Part shown: positions 1 through 5,204 of the stretch, piece after piece
Layout: every line of letters starts with the position of its first letter
Numbering within the stretch: the stretch's first letter is position 1
DNA from: CAZAMT01 sp964486145
GTDB lineage: Bacteria > Bacteroidota > Bacteroidia > Bacteroidales > JAAAOM01
DNA length: 8,177 nucleotides
Direction of reading: 5' to 3'
NCBI GenBank assembly: GCA_964486145.1
Contig: CAZAMT010000184.1
Location: forward strand, 1-8,177
Notes under the pieces: model-generated
What the model saw: the letters and a program-made list of their open reading frames with translations, nothing else
Told to the model about the DNA's origin: nothing
The model's database searches: none
Made by a program: the position numbers and the translations under genes

Positions 1-15
1 ACAAATTTTAAACAC

Positions 16-609
16 ATGAAACACATTATCATTACCATCGTTGCATGTTTTCTGATGTTATCGGGAATTTCGCAGGATACAATGAATCCGGATAGTGTCA
101 GTGTGTTAAAGCGAATCATTATAGATGGTGATACGTTGTATGTTACTTCTCTTGAGGAGGTATATATTTTTCCGGAACCAACCTTTGACTCCTGGTGGGC
201 TGAACGTCGCTACCGCAGGCTGGTTCGTAACCTGAAACGGGTCTATCCATACGCTGTAATTGCCGGTGATTTGCTTTATGAATTAAATGAAGAATTAAAA
301 CACATTGACTCAGAACGTGAACGAAAAGAACGCATCAAGCAGAAAGAAGATGAATTAATGGCAGAATATGAAGACGAGTTAAAAAAGCTTACACTTTCTC
401 AGGGCCGATTGCTTATTAAACTCATCGATCGTGAAACAGGAAACACCTCATATGAACTCGTTAAAGAACTCCGAGGGTCGTTCTCCGCTTTCTTCTGGCA
501 GGCTCTGGCCCGGCTGTTTGGCTCAAGCCTTAAAACAGAGTACGACCCGGATGGTGAGGATCAGCTCATTGAACAAATTGTTGTTCGCATTGAGAAGGGT
601 GTCATTTAA
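16..609 (+). CDS. DUF4294 domain-containing exported protein
   Basis: A 197-residue protein of the DUF4294 family, known mainly from Bacteroidota and without an assigned biochemical role. Residues 4-18 are hydrophobic after a short basic start (MKH), so a Sec signal peptide ending near residue 20 is likely and the protein should be periplasmic. Cys11 lies inside the hydrophobic stretch with too few residues before it for a convincing lipobox. Recognisable family blocks are KRVYPYA (74-80), a charged, probably coiled-coil helix at about 88-125, GRLLIKLIDRETG (130-142), SYELVKELRGSFSAFFWQ (145-162) and a YDPDGED stretch near 176-182. I see no catalytic residue set. The ATG at 16 is chosen because it directly precedes the signal peptide; no ribosome-binding tract precedes it and only 15 upstream bases are visible, so its promoter and neighbours are unknown. 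It ends three bases from the convergent elbB stop. Family assignment is by memory of motif patterns. Confidence 0.88.
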   Translation: MKHIIITIVACFLMLSGISQDTMNPDSVSVLKRIIIDGDTLYVTSLEEVYIFPEPTFDSWWAERRYRRLVRNLKRVYPYAVIAGDLLYELNEELKHIDSERERKERIKQKEDELMAEYEDELKKLTLSQGRLLIKLIDRETGNTSYELVKELRGSFSAFFWQALARLFGSSLKTEYDPDGEDQLIEQIVVRIEKGVI

Positions 610-612
610 TAT

Positions 613-1269
613 TTATCCAGCCATTTCAATAAGTTTATCCACAATATTCTCAGCACCCAAACCAATTTGATCAATGGTACCTTCAAGCATGTAACAAGGT
701 GTTGTTGCCACTTTGTATTTCTCATCAACAATTACCTGCCCGTGTGTTGTATCCACGTGCTCTGATCCCATGGCAATAATATCATTTTTTGTTGTTTCAT
801 CACTACCAATGGTGAGTTTTACATTGCCAAGTACTTTTGTAATAATCACCGGTGAAATACACAAAGCACCGATTGGCTTACCCTGGTTTACCATTTCACG
901 AATTGCATTTGCAACCTGTTCGTTTACCGTTAAATCAATTCCTTTAAAACCATACGTTGAAAGGTTTTTTGCTGCACCAAATCCGCCCGGTATGAGCAGA
1001 ATATCAAATTGCGACGCGTCAAAAGCGTCCAGGGGTTTTATCCTGCCCCTTGCAATTCGGGCAGATTCAATTAAAACATTCCTTTTCTCATCCATTTCAT
1101 CACCGGTCATGTGATTCACCACATGATGCTGTTCCACATCCGGTGCAAAGATCTCATACGAACAATTCTTCCTGGCAATGGCATACATGGATAAGGTTGT
1201 TTCATGAATTTCAGAACCATCGTAAACACCACAGCCAGCTAAAATCAATGCAAATTTCTTATTACTCAT
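613..1269 (-). CDS. elbB: ElbB, DJ-1/PfpI-like glyoxalase
   Basis: 218 residues, very close to the roughly 217 of E. coli ElbB (also called YhbL). It belongs to the class I glutamine amidotransferase-like (DJ-1/PfpI) superfamily. ElbB was linked to isoprenoid biosynthesis by older genetic work, and glyoxalase activity has been reported for the E. coli protein; the physiological substrate here is not shown by sequence. The protein should be cytoplasmic. Visible signatures are GCGVYDGSEIHE (12-23), carrying the conserved acidic Glu20, FAPD (41-44), NHMTG (52-56), IPGGFGAAKNLS (93-104), and the nucleophile elbow GALCISP (134-140) with the likely catalytic Cys137, then TTPCYML (189-195). The open frame extends upstream to a TTG at 1305, but the ATG at 1269 gives the family's usual N-terminus, a lysine-rich start followed by a first beta strand. 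It lies 59 bases downstream of the sugar transferase on the same strand, so cotranscription is possible; a weak CAATTTTG element at 1326-1319 could give it a promoter of its own. Confidence 0.93.
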   Translation of the reverse strand: MSNKKFALILAGCGVYDGSEIHETTLSMYAIARKNCSYEIFAPDVEQHHVVNHMTGDEMDEKRNVLIESARIARGRIKPLDAFDASQFDILLIPGGFGAAKNLSTYGFKGIDLTVNEQVANAIREMVNQGKPIGALCISPVIITKVLGNVKLTIGSDETTKNDIIAMGSEHVDTTHGQVIVDEKYKVATTPCYMLEGTIDQIGLGAENIVDKLIEMAG

Positions 1270-1328
1270 ATCGAAAAAATTTTTGGGTTTTCTGTACAGT
1301 ATCAAACAGCCTAAACGGCAAAATTGTT

Positions 1329-2744
1329 TTAAACACCCCGGCCGCGAACAATTGTCAATGCAGTATAAATCAGTATTTTTAAATCAACATACAACGACAT
1401 ATTCTCAATATACAATAAATCGTATTTCAATCTTCTGACCATTTGCTCAACGGTTGACGCATAGCCAAACTTTACCTGACCCCAGGAGGTGATTCCGGGT
1501 CTTACTTTTTGCAAGTGGATATAATGCGGGGCCACTTTCATTATTTGATCGATGAAATATGGTCGCTCCGGCCTGGGGCCAACAAGTGACATGTCGCCAA
1601 TAAGAACGTTAAAAAAGTTTGGTATCTCATCCAGCCTCGATTTTCGCATGAATCTTCCGATGGATGTAATTCTGTCATCATTCCTTGAAGATAGTTGAGG
1701 CCCGTTTTTCTCAGCGTCAATGTACATGGACCGAAATTTATAAATCTTAAACGGCAAACCATATTTCCCCATGCGCTCATGGCTGTAAAAAGCCGGTCCT
1801 TTTGAAGTTATTTTTATTCCAATAATCAGAAACAACGAAAGAGGCAGCAAAATAATCATGGCAAGGATAGATACAACAATATCGATAAAACGTTTTACCT
1901 GTTCCTGCCAGTAAGGCATTAGCCTGTGGGTTATTTCAATGAGCGGAGTGCCAAATATAGTACTCATCCTGACTTTTCCTGTAAGTATATCATACATACT
2001 GGGTATCGCCTTGATAATTATTTTATATCCACCCAACATATTGATGATTTTTCCGATTTTATTGTGTTCATACGATTCGATGGCAATAATCACCTCCTCC
2101 ACATTCATTTCAGGGATTATCCTTGCCAGATTATCAAGTTCACCGAGATTCGTTAAGTGCTCATCAAGGAGATTGTTTTTGCCATTTTTTACATGCACAT
2201 AACCAACGATTTTATTTCCTGTGGATCTTTCCTGGCTTTGAATTTCATTGTATACATCAACCGCCTTTTCGTTTCCGCCAATGATGATGGTGTTAAACCC
2301 CAGTTTACCATTATGAATTTTATGTGCAGTGTTGGTTGTTATAATTAATCGCGGAATGTAAGTAAGAATAAAATGCATTCCCATGAGGGTGAACAAAGAA
2401 AAATAGTAATTCTTATAGGACCCAACAGTATCATCCAAAATAAGGGTAAAAAACAAAATGACCACACCGATGATGGTAACTTGAAGTGTCTGGCCAAGTT
2501 CAGTTAACCTGGATTTTCGAAACGCTGTTTTGTAATAGCCTGTGGCTGTGTAAAAAGCCAACCAAAACAATGGAATGAATATTAACCCGAGGTAAAACTT
2601 CTGATCAAGTTCAACGGGTACTTTGTAACCATACTTTTGAGGTTCAATGTACAATTTCCGGAATACGTAAAACAAACTCCAGGCTGTCCCGGCAGAAAGG
2701 TAATCGGATATGACATATTTTAAAACCTGAATTCGTCTGCTCAT
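1329..2744 (-). CDS. Polyprenyl-phosphate sugar-1-phosphate transferase (WcaJ type)
   Basis: A 471-residue inner-membrane enzyme of the polyprenyl glycosylphosphotransferase family, which moves a sugar-1-phosphate from a nucleotide sugar to undecaprenyl phosphate as the first step of a polysaccharide repeat unit. The sugar cannot be read from sequence; glucose or galactose are the commonest for this architecture. Four hydrophobic segments lie at about 12-28, 49-68, 86-104 and 113-136. A Rossmann-like domain starts at about 150 (NTIIIGGNEKA) and runs to about 270. The catalytic domain begins with a re-entrant membrane helix (284-310, helix-breaking Pro301), then HERMGKYGLPFKIYKFRSM (322-340), SRLDEIPNFFNVLIGDMSLV (369-388) with the Asp372-Glu373 dyad known from PglC, GPRPERP (389-395) and RPGITSWGQV (415-424). 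All expected motifs are intact. The frame opens at a TTG (2783); I use the first ATG at 2744 because the usual family N-terminus follows. A TAnnTTTG element lies upstream at 2803-2796. No other polysaccharide gene accompanies it. Confidence 0.93.
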   Translation of the reverse strand: MSRRIQVLKYVISDYLSAGTAWSLFYVFRKLYIEPQKYGYKVPVELDQKFYLGLIFIPLFWLAFYTATGYYKTAFRKSRLTELGQTLQVTIIGVVILFFTLILDDTVGSYKNYYFSLFTLMGMHFILTYIPRLIITTNTAHKIHNGKLGFNTIIIGGNEKAVDVYNEIQSQERSTGNKIVGYVHVKNGKNNLLDEHLTNLGELDNLARIIPEMNVEEVIIAIESYEHNKIGKIINMLGGYKIIIKAIPSMYDILTGKVRMSTIFGTPLIEITHRLMPYWQEQVKRFIDIVVSILAMIILLPLSLFLIIGIKITSKGPAFYSHERMGKYGLPFKIYKFRSMYIDAEKNGPQLSSRNDDRITSIGRFMRKSRLDEIPNFFNVLIGDMSLVGPRPERPYFIDQIMKVAPHYIHLQKVRPGITSWGQVKFGYASTVEQMVRRLKYDLLYIENMSLYVDLKILIYTALTIVRGRGV

Positions 2745-2795
2745 CTTGGATATAATAAACCAAGCATTAACTGTTTCTTTCAATCATTATCGGGG

Positions 2796-2803
2796 CAAAA
2801 ATA
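2796..2803 (-). promoter_or_regulatory. Bacteroidota -7 promoter element for the sugar transferase
   Basis: On the minus strand this reads TATTTTTG, an exact match to TAnnTTTG, in the 75-base gap between the Gfo/Idh-like gene and the sugar transferase. It lies 51 bases before the chosen ATG at 2744. A partial -33 element (CTG instead of TTG) sits 20 bases upstream, inside the end of the preceding gene. If transcription starts a few bases after the box, the upstream TTG (2783) would have almost no leader, which favours the ATG start. Confidence 0.5.
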
Positions 2804-2819
2804 GCAATTTAATATAATT

Positions 2820-3722
2820 TTAACAGGTAATGAATGTCCTTTTGATTTTTTCCTGGATAAACTGATATAAAAAAATTGGATGTAAGCGATTATCAATGAC
2901 ATTTTCCTTGTCTAACATCGGTTTCAGGATTGTTGATTCGAACTCGAACAATTCTTTTTCTATCCTCCCGTTGTAAGAAACTAAATCCGGTATAGTAGTT
3001 TTAGGATTACTTCCGACAGAAGAGCTATATAATTTTTTCTCTGCAAAATCAAATTTCAAATAATTATTGTTCCAAAACAATTCGGTTGTATATTCCTCAT
3101 TCCAAATGTTGGGAATGAGCTGCACATTCATAACAAGTCCGTTAAAAAATTCCATTCGCAACTCTCCCGTTTCACGCTGATTGTTGTCGAGCGACAATTG
3201 AAAAGCATCAGCTTTTTTTAATTCTCCACGATTCAGTTGATTGATCTGCGAGATGCAATGCTTCATGATGTAGTCAAAATCATCCCATACGGAAATGGTC
3301 CTGCGGATATTTATCCAGCGTATGTTCTCGGATCTCAGCCAGTTCGCATACATCCGGATATCTGATAAATTTCCAATGTGCAAAACGGATGGTATTTCAT
3401 CGTTCAGTTTCATCAGTTTACGAGCTTCAGATACATTCAGGTTAAGCGGATCTGTAATGTAAACATGTTTTGAAAGCTTTAATGCTGTTTCAATCATTGC
3501 AAAGCAATCGCGATAACAAGTGTCTCCAAAAATGACTGCATCAACTTCGGACAAAAAATCAGTATAATCTGCAAACGAAACAGATCGATTCAAAGAAAGG
3601 AGTTTCCCTGTTGCCAGTTGCGGATAATAAACAGCAGTACAACTGAAAGTTGATAGTTTTTTCACAATCTTTGATATCCGGATTACTTGAGGTTCCGAGG
3701 CTACAATCCCTGATTTGATCAT
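2820..3722 (-). CDS. Divergent Gfo/Idh/MocA-like protein, probably not a functional oxidoreductase
   Basis: 300 residues, predicted cytoplasmic, resembling the Gfo/Idh/MocA fold but lacking its signatures. The clearest match is residues 60-106: a strand plus helix (DAVIFGDT, then a helix with ALKLSKHVYITDPLNLNVSE) lines up with the family stretch in which 'GKHV..EKP..L...EA' is typical. The EKP lysine position is Asp91 (TDP). The N-terminal GxGxxG loop is also gone: GIVASEPQ (5-12) keeps only the first glycine of the strand region. Around 146-160 (WDDFDYIMKHCISQI) the catalytic His and Asp of the usual 'HD..D' stretch are not in place. Residues 165-300 could form the C-terminal beta domain. 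There is no signal peptide or membrane segment. The frame is intact and starts at the first ATG, so it appears to be a maintained gene rather than debris. It lies 75 bases upstream of the sugar transferase on the same strand and diverges from pcm. Function unknown; a sugar-nucleotide-related binding role is only a guess from context. Confidence 0.7.
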   Translation of the reverse strand: MIKSGIVASEPQVIRISKIVKKLSTFSCTAVYYPQLATGKLLSLNRSVSFADYTDFLSEVDAVIFGDTCYRDCFAMIETALKLSKHVYITDPLNLNVSEARKLMKLNDEIPSVLHIGNLSDIRMYANWLRSENIRWINIRRTISVWDDFDYIMKHCISQINQLNRGELKKADAFQLSLDNNQRETGELRMEFFNGLVMNVQLIPNIWNEEYTTELFWNNNYLKFDFAEKKLYSSSVGSNPKTTIPDLVSYNGRIEKELFEFESTILKPMLDKENVIDNRLHPIFLYQFIQEKIKRTFITC

Positions 3723-3742
3723 TCGTATGAATTAGGTTCGCG

Positions 3743-3750
3743 TAAAAATA
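3743..3750 (-). promoter_or_regulatory. Possible -7 element for the Gfo/Idh-like gene
   Basis: On the minus strand this reads TATTTTTA, one base off TAnnTTTG, ending 20 bases before the ATG at 3722. No -33 element is visible at the right spacing. It is offered only because the divergent arrangement requires a promoter somewhere in this 127-base region. Confidence 0.25.
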
Positions 3751-3824
3751 ACCGGAATTCTTAGCTATTCGAATGAAATAAATAATAACTTTTCAACAAT
3801 TTATTATACATTCAAAGAGAAACA

Positions 3825-3832
3825 TACCTTTG
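3825..3832 (+). promoter_or_regulatory. Bacteroidota -7 promoter element for pcm
   Basis: TACCTTTG is an exact match to the Bacteroidota -7 consensus TAnnTTTG and ends 17 bases before the pcm ATG, which would place transcription start roughly 5-10 bases before the gene. No clear TTG/TTTG -33 element is seen about 20 bases upstream, where the sequence is plain AT-rich. It probably drives pcm and the following hydrolase, perhaps gcvP too. Confidence 0.6.
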
Positions 3833-3849
3833 CAGCTAAAACATTTTCT

Positions 3850-4500
3850 ATGGATGATAATTTCAGACATAAAGGACTTAGAACAAAGCTTGTTGAAGAA
3901 ATCCGCGGAAAAGGTATAAAAAATGAGAAAGTTCTTGATGCCATAAGCAAAGTACCCAGGCATGCTTTCATGGATAGCGGGTTTATTAATTTTTCGTACA
4001 AAGATAAAGCTTTCCCGATAGGGGCAGGACAAACCATTTCACAACCATACACTGTGGCATTTCAAACGGAATTGTTACACATAAATAAATTTGATAAGGT
4101 GTTGGAAGTAGGTACAGGATCAGGATATCAAACCGCGGTGCTCTTGGAGTTAGGTGCAAGAGTATACACCATTGAAAGACAGCGCGAATTATACCTGAAG
4201 GCACAAAATCAATTACCTAAAATGGGTTACCAGCCACAATTTTTTTATGGTGATGGATATCAGGGATTACCAACATACGGTCCTTTCCACAAAATCCTGG
4301 TTACCGCCGGAGCTCCCGATATACCACATAAACTGCTCGAACAACTTGCTGATGGTGGACGAATGGTTGTACCTGTCGGCCCATCAAACCATCAGGAAAT
4401 GAAACTTGTTGAAAAAAAAGCAGCGGATGACTATAAAATTACGAACCATGGCACCTTCGTTTTTGTTCCATTGCTTGAAGGAAAATCCAATAATACTTAA
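3850..4500 (+). CDS. pcm: Protein-L-isoaspartate O-methyltransferase
   Basis: 216 residues, the usual length for bacterial PIMT. The enzyme transfers a methyl group from S-adenosylmethionine to the alpha-carboxyl of isoaspartyl residues in damaged proteins, starting their reconversion to aspartate; it acts in the cytoplasm. The N-terminal family segment is at 24-45 (including VPRHAFM, 36-41), the diagnostic GQTISQPYTVA block is at 60-70, the SAM-binding motif I VLEVGTGSGYQTAVL is at 84-98, an acidic residue ending the second strand is at Glu109, and GDGYQGLPTYGPFHKILVTA (134-153) with APDIP (155-159) covers the later methyltransferase motifs. VPVG (174-177) follows near the end. Nothing key is missing. 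The start at 3850 is the first ATG of the frame and sits 17 bases after a TACCTTTG -7 element, implying a short leader without a Shine-Dalgarno tract. The next gene starts 6 bases after the stop, so the two are very probably cotranscribed. Confidence 0.96.
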   Translation: MDDNFRHKGLRTKLVEEIRGKGIKNEKVLDAISKVPRHAFMDSGFINFSYKDKAFPIGAGQTISQPYTVAFQTELLHINKFDKVLEVGTGSGYQTAVLLELGARVYTIERQRELYLKAQNQLPKMGYQPQFFYGDGYQGLPTYGPFHKILVTAGAPDIPHKLLEQLADGGRMVVPVGPSNHQEMKLVEKKAADDYKITNHGTFVFVPLLEGKSNNT

Positions 4501-4506
4501 CAATAT

Positions 4507-5145
4507 ATGATATCTATTAAACCATTTGTTTTTAACCCGTTTCAGGAAAATACGTTCGTTGTTTACGATGAAACCAAAGAAGCCATTATCATAGATGCCG
4601 GATGCTATGCTGATAATGAAAAACAGATCCTTGCTTCATTTATTTCAGAAAACCAGTTAAAACCAGTTTTGGCTGTCAATACCCATTGCCACATCGACCA
4701 TGTTGTGGGTATAAATTATGTAAAAGAAAATTATCAAATACCCCTCCATGTAAACAAAGATGAGGAATTTTTGCTGCAAGCCTCGTTGGAACAAGGAAAA
4801 ATTTTTGGTTTTAATATGGATGCACCACCGGTAATCGATCATTACATTTCTGAAGGGGATACCATTAAATTTGGAAATTCCGGATTATCCGTTATTTCTG
4901 TTCCAGGCCATTCTCCCGGAAGTGTTGCGCTGTATTCGTTGCCCGACAAAAAAATCATTGTCGGGGATGTACTCTTTGATGGTAGCATTGGCCGTACCGA
5001 CCTTCCCGGAGGAAGCCATGATACTTTAATAAACAGCATTCGAACAAAATTGCTGATTTTACCGGCCGATGTAACTGTATATCCCGGACATGGCCCGTCA
5101 ACCACCATTGGTAAAGAACATGATACAAATCCTTTTTTGAATTGA
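4507..5145 (+). CDS. Metallo-beta-lactamase-fold hydrolase, short glyoxalase II-like (YcbL type)
   Basis: A 212-residue cytoplasmic hydrolase with the full set of metal ligands of the fold: THCHIDH (59-65: His60, His62, Asp64, His65), His135 in GHSPGS (134-139), Asp154 in VGDVLF (152-157) and His195 in YPGHG (192-196). SIGRTDLPGG (160-169) and the C-terminal TNPFL (207-211) are typical of the short glyoxalase II-like group (E. coli YcbL and relatives), which hydrolyse thioesters such as S-lactoylglutathione or related thiol adducts. It is shorter than canonical GloB (about 250) and lacks the C-terminal substrate-binding domain of that enzyme, so the true thiol substrate is uncertain. The first ATG (4507) is used; it lies 6 bases after the pcm stop, and no promoter fits between, so translation from a shared mRNA is likely. 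It is followed after 59 bases by gcvP. Confidence 0.9.
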   Translation: MISIKPFVFNPFQENTFVVYDETKEAIIIDAGCYADNEKQILASFISENQLKPVLAVNTHCHIDHVVGINYVKENYQIPLHVNKDEEFLLQASLEQGKIFGFNMDAPPVIDHYISEGDTIKFGNSGLSVISVPGHSPGSVALYSLPDKKIIVGDVLFDGSIGRTDLPGGSHDTLINSIRTKLLILPADVTVYPGHGPSTTIGKEHDTNPFLN

Positions 5146-5204
5146 TTCAATTTATGAATTTTGATACCGATTTACAATTAAATTAATATCATTCAGATTT
5201 CATT

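Noticed and set aside
16..75. DUF4294 protein as a lipoprotein through IVAC at residues 8-11
   Set aside because: Only about four hydrophobic residues precede the cysteine and the hydrophobic stretch continues after it, so an ordinary signal peptide fits better.
713..1382. Plus-strand open frames at 713-1114 and 1050-1382
   Set aside because: They lie opposite elbB, whose translation matches a known family from end to end; their own translations show no recognisable domain.
5145..5163. Small hairpin ATTCA-ATTTA-TGAAT followed by TTTTG after the hydrolase gene, as a terminator before gcvP
   Set aside because: The stem is only five mostly A-T pairs and the T run is four bases. In DNA this AT-rich such repeats are expected by chance. 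It is noted only because, like the hairpin after gcvP, it begins at the last base of a stop codon.
5146..5204. Glycine riboswitch upstream of gcvP
   Set aside because: The gap is 59 bases and AT-rich, too short for a glycine aptamer, and contains none of the G/C-rich conserved core.
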